Positions 42,260 to 50,303 of a stretch of DNA of 64,000 nucleotides are shown piece by piece. Each line of letters begins with the position of its first letter. The stretch's first letter is position 1. Location: assembly GCF_010183535.1 (NCBI RefSeq), contig NC_071331.1:21886001-21950000 (forward strand). Reading direction: 5' to 3'. The position numbers and the translations under genes are program-made. A model generated the notes under the pieces. The model ran no database searches. It had not been told where the DNA came from and saw only the letters and a program-made list of their open reading frames with translations. This stretch comes from Caenorhabditis remanei. Lineage: Eukaryota > Nematoda > Chromadorea > Rhabditida > Rhabditidae.

Positions 42260-45200
42260 CTACAAATTGGGGAAGCTTTTCTCCTTTTTTGGTAGAATGA
42301 TTTTTATTTGGGCTAGAGCTATGGTAGAGTCAGAAAAGAGTTCAATTTTTTCGAGATTTAATTTCATTTGCTGGATGGAATAGTTCAAAATTCTTACACC
42401 AATTAGAATTCCTAGTAGTTCTAGTCTTGGGATGGTCAAAGTTTTTGATTTTGAAGCGATTCGTTGTTTTGCAATTAATAAATGGGTATCGAACTGACCT
42501 GGTTCATCTTCTTTTTCGATCTTCAGATATATGCAGGCTCCATATGTATGCTCTGAGGCGTCAGTGAACACTGCCATTTGTACGGGTTTTTCTTTGTCCA
42601 GCTTCGGGATGGGACGACTGAATTTCAAAGATGAATTACAAATTTTATCACAATATTTCATTATTCGAACTACAGTTTCTTCACTCACATAATCTTGCCA
42701 TTTTAGCTCATGATCCGAAATACTTCTCAAAATTAATTTTCCTTCTAAGTACAAAGGAGCAAAATAAAGTAATGGGTCAAAAAAGGTAGTAATTTTACCT
42801 ACGGCCTGTTTTTTCTTCATTTTCGGAATTTTGTTATTCTGTAGTTCTAATCTAATTTTCTTGACTTCGAGTATATCTTTCTCCAAGTCGTAAAGATATC
42901 CTAGCATTTTTACATTGTCCAAATTTTTAGCTTTGTCGTCTTCTTTCAAAAAATTGACTGGGTGATTAACTGTAAACTCTCTGATGTTCATTCCAATGCT
43001 ACTGAAAAATTCTTTCAAAAGCTCATACATTTTTGGTAATTCGCTAACTTCGTCGGTCAGGATGAACACATTATCGACATAGCACATTTGTTCGATTGCT
43101 TCGACAAGCTTTTTTGGAGCGTTAGACTGTCTAACAGCATATAATATGGACATTGACAAAAGAAATGGTGAGCAGTTCACACCGAAAGGAAGATTTTTAA
43201 ATCTCATCAATCTTAGATTATCATAAGTAGCGTCACGTTCTGGATTTTTTAACCAGATGAATCTCAATGCATCAATATCGTCTTTATTGACTTCTATTGC
43301 ATGGAAGGCTTTTTCTATATCACAAGTCATCAAGAATTTGCCTATTCTTAATCTGAGTAATATGCCTTGGAGATCGGGCACTAGCGATGGACCTTGATGA
43401 AGCGCATTATTTAGACTAAGTTCTCCTCGTTTCTTACTGGAAGCGTCAAAAACTGTTCGAACTTTTGTGGTATTACTACTATTGTTGAAAACTAATCCAT
43501 ATGGAATAAAAAATCCAATGTCCGAATCGTTATCTATTTCTTCAATAATACCCATTTTTTCCATAGTTTCGAAGTTTGCTACCAGTGGATCCCAAGCGGG
43601 TGTGTTTTTTGAGGATCTTACTAGTTGTCTAATTCTACAGACTGCCACATCTTTGTTGTTAGCTAGTTTCTCTCTTTGCCCGTCTTTCCAAATTAGAGGG
43701 GCTATAATTCTATGGGTGTTTTCGTTGACTTTTACTTTTTTCTCAAATTCGGCGATGATGTTTTCATTTGTGGGATCATGGACTACCTCAGTAATTCCAA
43801 TATTACTAATTTCAAAAAATTCTTCTAAACAGGTTTCCGAAAATGAGTCGTTTTTCTTTTCTTTTAATCTTGCAATTAATGCGTGAGTGCTAGTAGTTTT
43901 TGTATTTCCTTTACCACAAACTACGGTTCCTAGTTGAGTAGGAATAATGAATTTTCCGGATGGTAATTTTTTCTTTCCATCTTGGATAATATCCCAAAAT
44001 ATGTCGGCTCCTAGGAGAGCGACTGCTTTTTCCTGTTTAGTTATGTTAACGGTTTCTTGGTTCGTTGTCTCTAAATATGTCTTATCTTCGAAAGAAAGAT
44101 CGACAGGGTCAAATAAGTCAGTTATATCTGGTACAGTTAATGCTTCTACAGTGATAATTGAGTTTTCTTTTTGAGGGGCTATAATTGTCAATTCTACTTT
44201 ATTCGAAATGATTGTAGTTGGGTCTCTTCCAAAAACGGATAAATCAATTTCTACGTTTCTTTCCAAAATTTTCATATTTGCTTTTTCTGCAAAGCTAGAT
44301 AGCACAAAAGATTGGTCTGCTCCTGAATCTAGGAGGACTGGTATTATTTCGACTTCGTCATTTACTAATACTGGTGCATTTGCAACCATGAGCGAGGTAT
44401 TATTTGAATTAACTTTATAACTTTTTGCTTGGTTAAAAGTTTTTGGGGGAGTGGACTGACCTTGGTTTCTGAATTGTCCTTGAGTGTTTTGTGGGGCATT
44501 GGTTTGGTTTCTTTGACCATTCTGGTTGTTTTGATATCGTGGCTGATATCCATTTCCGTGGAAGTTCTGATTTCTCTGGTAGTTGGACGGCGCTCGGTAG
44601 CCTTGTCCTTGGTGATTTCCTTTGTTCAGGTTTTGTGGATGATTGGGTGTTCTGAAGTTATTTGTTGAGAAATTTTCTTTTTTGAAAGTCGGGACGTTTT
44701 TCCTTGCAATTTGTAAATTTTTTGGGCAAATAGCTGAGTTGTGTTTTGTGTTGCATTTTCTGCATGCGGAACTTTTGCATTCTTGTATTCTGTGACCCCC
44801 GTTAATACAGTTGAAGCATAGGTTATTCGTTTTGATGAATTCTCTCCTATCTTCTAACGTTGGGACAGTTCTACATTCTATGGTAGAGTGATTTTCTCTT
44901 TGACAAAATTTGCATTTTTGTTGCGAGTGTGATTTTTTCACTGCGAAGATTGTTCTATCTTCTTTTTCGGGGACAGTTTTTGATCTTTGCGCTGCTTCTT
45001 CAATGGTGATGATAACATCTAGCGCATCTAATATCTCAGTGGTTTTCTTTGGTTTTGATTTCAAGATCTCAATCAAAATTGGTGTGGGGATTTTACTTTT
45101 GACTACGGATTGGTAGTTTAGGGTGTCTATATTTCCATGTTTTTTCAAACTATTAATAATAGCAAAAAGTTCATTATGGAGGATTCTTAAACTTTTGGGG

Positions 45201-46057
45201 TGTTCCCTTGCCATTGGGATGTTTGACAGTCTATTCCACAGATGGTCATATTGTTTTTCTTGTGATCCATACATAGCCAAAAGTCTATCCATGGCATCTT
45301 TAAACTGTGTTCCATCTGTGTCATATGGTCTTATGAGGTCAGCTGGGTCTCCTGATAAATGGTTCCTTAAGATGTTATGTTTCATAACATCATCATATTC
45401 GTCATTATCTATTACGGTAGGCTTGAAAATCATATAAAAGGCAGACCATTGTGAGATGTTTCCATCAAAGTTAGGTAGTTTAACGTGTCTAAAGCTTAGT
45501 GCGCTGCTTGAAGTTTCGGTGTTAAAACTTCTCACCTTCTGATGGTTGTTGGACGAAGTTTTGTTGAAATCCGTGTTCAGGTCTATCAGGTTTGGTTGCT
45601 TTTTCACGGCAATTTCAAAGTTGATTTTCCCGATTGGGGTAACGTTTTCTTCTCCTGCAACGACATTAGCGGCTATATGTCTGACTTTCATTTTATTTTC
45701 TAGTTCAGTTACCTTCTTTCTGATGTCTGCGTTCTTTGAATGGGCTTGCTCGATAGTTGTTTTTGCAGTTTCAGCCAATAAATTTCCTACTGGAGTCTCG
45801 TGGAGCTTTGATAATACGGCGTTGTATTGCTCTGTATATTTTTTGTGAAGTTTCTGAAATTTTTCCAATTCAGAAGTCAAAAATACTCCATATTCTGCAA
45901 TGTATACGTTTATTGGGGTAGTTTCGGCCAGTTTCGCAGCTGGGTTAAGTCTCAGTGTGGTGTTGATGGAAGTTGTGAGTTCTTCCTCATACGTTTTTTG
46001 AATGTCGGAGATGGTTTCTCCCCATTCTTGGATGTTTTCATGAGTAATGTAACTCAT
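42260..46057 (-). CDS. Gag-protease-reverse transcriptase-RNase H polyprotein (ORF1)
   Basis: The ORF gives 1265 residues. Gag spans about 1-560, with three zinc-binding clusters at 382-445 and a Gly/Asn/Gln-rich basic linker. The protease has LLDSGADQSF (about 575-584). RT motifs follow: VFDASSK (869), CDIEKAFH (912) and YVDN (993-996). RNase H begins at FTDAS (about 1164) with ELLG (1213) and FSDST (1242). The frame ends 15 residues into the next segment at a stop at 42260, while RNase H continues in the -1 frame of ORF2. The start is the first Met after the leader. The fourth residue of the RT box is Asn instead of the usual Asp. Confidence 0.92.
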   Translation of the reverse strand: MSYITHENIQEWGETISDIQKTYEEELTTSINTTLRLNPAAKLAETTPINVYIAEYGVFLTSELEKFQKLHKKYTEQYNAVLSKLHETPVGNLLAETAKTTIEQAHSKNADIRKKVTELENKMKVRHIAANVVAGEENVTPIGKINFEIAVKKQPNLIDLNTDFNKTSSNNHQKVRSFNTETSSSALSFRHVKLPNFDGNISQWSAFYMIFKPTVIDNDEYDDVMKHNILRNHLSGDPADLIRPYDTDGTQFKDAMDRLLAMYGSQEKQYDHLWNRLSNIPMAREHPKSLRILHNELFAIINSLKKHGNIDTLNYQSVVKSKIPTPILIEILKSKPKKTTEILDALDVIITIEEAAQRSKTVPEKEDRTIFAVKKSHSQQKCKFCQRENHSTIECRTVPTLEDRREFIKTNNLCFNCINGGHRIQECKSSACRKCNTKHNSAICPKNLQIARKNVPTFKKENFSTNNFRTPNHPQNLNKGNHQGQGYRAPSNYQRNQNFHGNGYQPRYQNNQNGQRNQTNAPQNTQGQFRNQGQSTPPKTFNQAKSYKVNSNNTSLMVANAPVLVNDEVEIIPVLLDSGADQSFVLSSFAEKANMKILERNVEIDLSVFGRDPTTIISNKVELTIIAPQKENSIITVEALTVPDITDLFDPVDLSFEDKTYLETTNQETVNITKQEKAVALLGADIFWDIIQDGKKKLPSGKFIIPTQLGTVVCGKGNTKTTSTHALIARLKEKKNDSFSETCLEEFFEISNIGITEVVHDPTNENIIAEFEKKVKVNENTHRIIAPLIWKDGQREKLANNKDVAVCRIRQLVRSSKNTPAWDPLVANFETMEKMGIIEEIDNDSDIGFFIPYGLVFNNSSNTTKVRTVFDASSKKRGELSLNNALHQGPSLVPDLQGILLRLRIGKFLMTCDIEKAFHAIEVNKDDIDALRFIWLKNPERDATYDNLRLMRFKNLPFGVNCSPFLLSMSILYAVRQSNAPKKLVEAIEQMCYVDNVFILTDEVSELPKMYELLKEFFSSIGMNIREFTVNHPVNFLKEDDKAKNLDNVKMLGYLYDLEKDILEVKKIRLELQNNKIPKMKKKQAVGKITTFFDPLLYFAPLYLEGKLILRSISDHELKWQDYVSEETVVRIMKYCDKICNSSLKFSRPIPKLDKEKPVQMAVFTDASEHTYGACIYLKIEKEDEPGQFDTHLLIAKQRIASKSKTLTIPRLELLGILIGVRILNYSIQQMKLNLEKIELFSDSTIALAQIKIILPKKEKSFPNL
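42284..42290 (-). promoter_or_regulatory. Slippery heptamer A AAA AAG at the ORF1/ORF2 frame change
   Basis: In the ORF1 reading phase the bases fall as A-AAA-AAG, the canonical -1 slippery pattern, 24 bases before the ORF1 stop. A -1 step here leads into the frame of ORF2. The alternative is a one-base loss from an A-run, by mutation or in assembly. The position inside RNase H argues for the latter. Confidence 0.45.
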
Positions 46058-46316
46058 GTTGAGAAATGGTTTTGTTCGATTTGTTGTGCAAACGAAAGTG
46101 AACGGAAGTGAAAGGAGTACGATGAAGGTGTGTTTACCTTTCGTAACTTTTAATTAGAGACTTTGAGACAATATGGATGGCGGATTTTTCTTCGCCGAAG
46201 CCGATTCAGTACTGGAGTACTGTTAACGTGGCAAGCCGAATTGGTTGGTACTTGGCAGATATGCTAACTTACCTTGAAAGATCCGTTGAATCCTTGGTGG
46301 CGGTGGGTGATCAGAC
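46058..46316 (-). other. Retroelement leader with a consensus 5' splice donor
   Basis: The leader from the primer site to the gag ATG contains TTTCAAG-GTAAGT, with the G of GT at 46272. This is the best donor in the element and lies about 45 bases from the primer site. A second, weaker GTAAAC lies near 46137. A donor here is the retroviral arrangement for making spliced subgenomic mRNAs. Confidence 0.6.
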
Positions 46317-46329
46317 GGTCGATGCACCA
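46317..46329 (-). promoter_or_regulatory. Primer binding site of the BEL/Pao element
   Basis: Directly after the 5' LTR in element sense the sequence is TGGTGCATCGACC. It is complementary to a tRNA 3' end reading GATGCACCA. The acceptor matches glycine tRNA (GCC) over the last nine or ten bases, but the tRNA identity is only a suggestion. The site fixes the element's orientation. Confidence 0.75.
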
Positions 46330-46754
46330 TAAACTGAGTTGTACTCAGGCAACAGGTGGTTCAGATTAATATAAGTTTTATTGAGTAGATATATATGCAG
46401 AATAATAATATAAGGGGAGTAATGGAGACAGGAAAAGGGGCTAATAGGGTAATAAGGAACGGGGAAATGGGGACAGGAGGGTGGAAGGCGGCTGACGTTG
46501 ACTCTGGTGATCTCCTCTTGAGACTGTGATTCCATGTTGGAGCAGCAAGCTTAAATACTCCTGAAGACCGGTCCATCCACTTTGCACTTCTCCGAATCGG
46601 CGCCAGAACTAGGTCGATTCCATTAATGGGCTTGTACTTTACGGCGCGGCGCCCGATTGAGACAGGATTGTTGCACTATTAGATACGGCGCACGGCTTCC
46701 AATTGTGGTGGTTCTTTGGTCGTGTTGTCTTGATGATCGGACATCGTCGCGATA
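46330..46754 (-). repeat. 5' LTR of the BEL/Pao element
   Basis: It matches the LTR at 35259-35683 over all 425 bp as far as I can compare by eye. In element sense it would contain the promoter and the start of the genomic RNA. It is followed leftwards by the primer binding site. Confidence 0.93.
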
Positions 46755-46851
46755 CACCCATGAGGAGGAATTTTTGAAAAAGACCGATAAGATTGTGAAT
46801 AAACATCATGACTGTGTCAAGTGCCAGGTTAAATGTCCGATTTGTACTTGA
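46755..46851 (+). pseudogene. EF-hand / Lys-Ser-Asp-rich gene, 3' part after the retroelement
   Basis: After the target duplication (CACCC) the host frame resumes with His-Glu-Glu-Glu-Phe and runs to TGA at 46849-46851. The tail ends in CVKCQVKCPIC, a four-cysteine cluster that with HHHHCCCG on the other side of the insertion suggests a metal-binding C-terminus. The reading phase matches that of 35258, proving a single exon before insertion. Confidence 0.85.
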
Positions 46852-47044
46852 ATTTTGATATTTTTTGATATTTTTTCTACTATAAAAAATTATTTTGCAT
46901 TTCTGGCCCTTTTAAGCCATGATCATTGAAGTTGCAGCAAAAAGTCTGATTTTTTCCACTGAAAATGGTTTTTATCGCGGTTTTCCGTTCCGGGATCCAA
47001 CAATGTTTGTTTATTTTGAAAAATGAATATTACTACCGTAATCA

Positions 47045-47210
47045 GCTAGTCAACAGCTTTCAAAAAAGTACCCACAAGCCTATATTCTGATCAAATTGGG
47101 TCCCACCACGAAAACCGCCAGGGTTACTGTAGTTTTCACGTCGAGACTCAAACTTGTCAGAATATAGGCTTGTGGGTACTTTTCTGAAAGCTCTCAAAGC
47201 GCTGAATCTA
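47045..47210. repeat. Family-B foldback next to the truncated gene copy
   Basis: The ends cagctttcaaaaaagtaccc and acttttctgaaagctct enclose gggttactgtagttttcacg and a partial mirror. The same arrangement stands next to the 3' ends of both palindrome genes. Confidence 0.68.
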
Positions 47211-47273
47211 ACTAGAATACTTGCAAAACCTAAAAATCAAAAAGAAGACGAGAAAAAACAAATTATAAATAAT

Positions 47274-47400
47274 TTATTCATCAGTTTTTGGCATTTTCGC
47301 CTCATTATAATTGATAGTGTAACCTTTCTTCAAATCAACAGAGTCATTCAAAGAGGGCATTAAATTAATATAAGTATTCTGGACGTGTCTACTCAAAACT
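47274..47400 (-). pseudogene. Truncated third copy of the palindrome gene (3' end only)
   Basis: On the minus strand the sequence matches the last 40 codons of the genes at 25421 and 29461, ending in Ala-Lys-Met-Pro-Lys-Thr-Asp-Glu and TAA. It lacks the KRKGD codons through a short deletion (KKG) and has no upstream exon. The downstream flank (ctgaatctaactaga) is shared with the left copy, so it arose by DNA duplication, not from mRNA. Confidence 0.8.
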
Positions 47401-47569
47401 TGAAAAGTTCAAATTCTTCATTTATTAGCGAAATTTCAAACTAGACTAGAGTACTGTTAAGTTTTCATTCGTTTCCGGAGCACTTATCAAAGAGAGAAAA
47501 AACTATAATCAAAAGAAATTAATTTATTATTAAAAAATTATTATTATACATAAATAACATCCTTCTCCA

Positions 47570-49107
47570 CTACAACTGCCTTGAATGCCTGGATTCCACA
47601 GCTTCTTCGATTCCATGTTCGATGTTATGACGTCGCGTCTAAAATGAATGGAAATAAAATAAAGTTATACAAAAACATGAATTACCTTTTTTCCATTCCT
47701 GATTTGGCTTGGTGGTCGAATACTGGATGCTCGACTCGACGATGGTGATGATGGAGGAAATCCAACTCCAACTGAAAGAAATTTCAACGGTTATTTATTA
47801 TGTTCAAACAATGGGGGTACTGTAAAAGTAGGATACTGTATGTTAAAAATGGACAGTACCGCATCAGTTAGAAATAACCAAGTTTGACAGTGTATTTTGG
47901 TGTCACCTCATTGTCGGACAACTTTTATTTTGTATGGGTTGGACAGAGCAAAAATCGGACATCATTTTTGTAGTTGACCATTTTTTCGTAGGGACACTGC
48001 CAGGAAAGTTACAGGTTGTCAAAGCTGAAAAATTAGCAGAAATAAGCAGGCGATTTCAGGGAGAACTGACTTTGACGACCTGTAACTTTCCTGGTAGTGT
48101 CCCTACTAAAAAATGGTCAACTACAAAAATTATGTCCGATTTTTGTTCTGTCCAATCCATACAAAATAAAAGTTGTCGGACAATCAGGGGACACCAAAAT
48201 ACACTGTCAAAGTTGTCCATTTTCCACTAAAAACGGCCATAACCTTTTGAGCGGTACTGTAGCTCTGAAATGTTAAATATAGCCCAATTTGACTACTGTA
48301 ACCTGTAGCTCGCTAGGAATTCGTTGTACAAAAAAGTGGTCAACTACAAAAGTAGCGCTCTGTTTCTGATCTACAGTACCATACATAAATTAACTACCTG
48401 TGACTTAAGATCCCCTCAACTTTCATCTAAAAACAGCTATCTTACAACTGCGCTCCACCGAAATGCCCTCGAAAATGTTTGATTTTCTCTGGGTCTCTCA
48501 CTTTCGCACGCAATTTTTTTGATTTCGGTAGAGCGCGGTTGTAAGAAGCGTGACACCTTTTTTGCCAAAACTTTAGTTAAATTTTTCGATTTATCTTACT
48601 ACAAAATGTTGCAACTAACTAATCATACATTTCTATTTCTATAATTTTTTAAAAACGAAAATTTCAAAAAAAAAACTAACCAATGTCTTTGGTGGTGCCT
48701 ATCTGGCTAGGTGATCCATCCCCGTTTGGCTCTCTGCAAAAAAAATAGTTTAAAAATTAAAATTTTTCATCGAAACCCACTTAAACCACTTGGACAGCGA
48801 CGGGCATCGCCTAATTATGAAAAACGCGTCAAAGGCACGCCAGTTGAGTAAGAAAACACTCATTTGTGCCTCAACTACCTTGATTTTGAGCAAAAAATTT
48901 TGAGAAAATGCCGAAATTTTTATTTCAGACAATTTTCTCATCGATTTTATTAAATTATAGTCCAAAAAGGTGATTTTTGATCATTTGCAGTCTTAAAATA
49001 CTCAATTTTAAGCAATTTCCAACTTTTTTTCATCGAAAAACTGTTGATTTTTGTCCTTTTTTAAAGTTTTTATCTCAAAAACTCGATTTTTACAATGTTT
49101 ACTCACC
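47570..49107 (-). CDS. Small unidentified gene, Ser/Arg-rich C-terminus
   Basis: Exons 47570-47638, 47686-47771, 48681-48731 and one ending at 49107 join in phase; the second uses the AG after GCAG. The frame reads SFCVEEDCDVSEPNGDGSPS, continues with GFPPSSPSSSRASSIRPPSQI, and ends SRHSRQL-TAG. AATAAA follows at 47523-47528. The 5' end is unresolved: the ATG at 49176 is in frame but meets a TAA at codon 7, so either the start is further right or the copy is damaged. Acidic, then Ser/Pro/Arg-rich composition suggests a disordered protein. The family is not recognised. Splice sites are better evidence here than the coding content. Confidence 0.45.
47925..48195. repeat. Hairpin with ggtcaactacaaaaat arms
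   Basis: Arms of about 110 bp (tttattttgtatgggttgga, aatcggacatcatttttgta, agggacactgccaggaaagt) are inverted around a 50-bp centre near 48040. It lies in an intron of the small minus-strand gene. Confidence 0.75.
48441..48545. repeat. 105-bp foldback (cttacaactgcgctccaccg)
   Basis: Terminal inverted repeats of about 25 bp (cttacaactgcgctccaccg and cggtagagcgcggttgtaag) flank a centre reading tttctctgggtctctcac. The same element, with a near-identical centre, is at 62487-62593. Confidence 0.75.
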
Positions 49108-49599
49108 TGAAACATCACAATCCTCTTCGACACAAAAACTATCCAAAAGAAATAATTAGAATTTCACAAAAATCATTGAATAACCATATTTTTTGAACAC
49201 CAACCAGAAGGTGCTCTTGTTGCAAGACTAATGTGCCGCCCGTCTTCTCACGGTGTCTCGGAAGAAGTGGGCGGAGTCTAGCGGAGCAGGTGCATCTCAT
49301 TAGTAGGGGAGTGTGCATGAGAGTCCCTTTAATCCCCCCAGATATAGAAATGTGACACCGGATTCGTATAGTGGCGACTTGAGAAGGGGATTAGTAATAC
49401 GTATATGTATATGTATGTACATTTCAGGATTAGAGACACAGAAAACGAAAATAAAATTCTGATGTGAAAATTCTAAAATTGTGATTAAATATTAGAATTT
49501 GTGTCTTTCATAGAGAGTTAAAGAAAGGATCAATTATTTACAAGAAAGACAAGAAATATGTATTTTCTTGAAAAATTCATAGTTTTTGATTGAATTCAA

Positions 49600-50075
49600 T
49601 GCGAAATTCGGATTCCCCGCCTCTTTTTACCCCTATCCAGACGGTTTTCGCTCAATTTTCAAATTCTGTGCATTTTGTCGTCGGGGTATTCGGTGTCTAC
49701 ACACTACAGTAACCCAAAAAACACAAAATGAGAGATAGAGACGCAAAAAAATGGGAATATGGGTAGTTTTGCATAGAAAATCCGAATCTGACATTAGTTT
49801 TTAAAAATTGTAGAAATTTCACTGCCATTCGGCAGGTTTTATGCATATAAAACTTTTTTCTGTATGAAAACGTGCTTTAAACACATTTTCCATGTTAAAT
49901 TCAAACTCTTCACCCCTTTTTACCCCTATCCAGACAGTTTTCACTCAATTTTTGAATTCTGTGCATTTTGTCGTCGGGGTGTTCTGTGTCTGCACACAAT
50001 CGGCGCTACAGTAACCCAAAAAATACAAAATGAGAGATAGAGACGCAGAAAAATGAGGAAAGGGGTAGTTTTCGA
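49600..50075. repeat. Family-C repeats (gcattttgtcgtcggggtgtt)
   Basis: Two tandem units contain ctgtgcattttgtcgtcggg, ctacagtaacccaaaaa and aaatgagagatagagacgca. They lie in the spacer between the small minus-strand gene and the DUF229 gene. Confidence 0.7.
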
Positions 50076-50303
50076 TGGGGAATTCGAATTTGAAGTTGGT
50101 TTTTGAAAATTGTAATGTGAAAATTTGAAACTTGTGATCCGAAAAATGAAATTTGTGTCCTCCATAAAGAGTTGAAGAATCTAAAAACAAAAACAGGAAA
50201 CTTGTCGACTAAAAAAGTGTATTTGATTATTTGATCTACACAAACAATTGTACCGGCACTCCTTCCTCTTTCTTATCATTTTTAACAGGAATAGGACTCG
50301 GAA

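Larger units (their letters stand above)
35259..46754 (-). mobile_element. BEL/Pao LTR retrotransposon with phlebovirus-type envelope
   Basis: The 11,496-bp element is bounded by two 425-bp direct repeats and flanked by CACCC on both sides (35254-35258 and 46755-46759). A tRNA primer site touches the right LTR, so the element reads on the minus strand. Order in element sense: 5' LTR, leader, gag-protease-RT-RNase H, integrase-envelope, a third zinc-knuckle ORF, an antisense gene, 3' LTR. The RT and integrase resemble BEL/Pao proteins. Envelope acquisition from phlebovirus-like sources is established for nematode BEL elements such as Cer7. The LTRs read as identical, so insertion is recent. 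One frame change in RNase H is the only obvious defect. It lies inside the last exon of the EF-hand gene. Confidence 0.95.

Noticed and set aside
47641..47775. His-rich frame (LHHHHRRVEH) for exon 3 of the small minus-strand gene
   Set aside because: It needs a phase from the upstream exon that contains a stop; the Ser/Arg-rich frame agrees across all exons.
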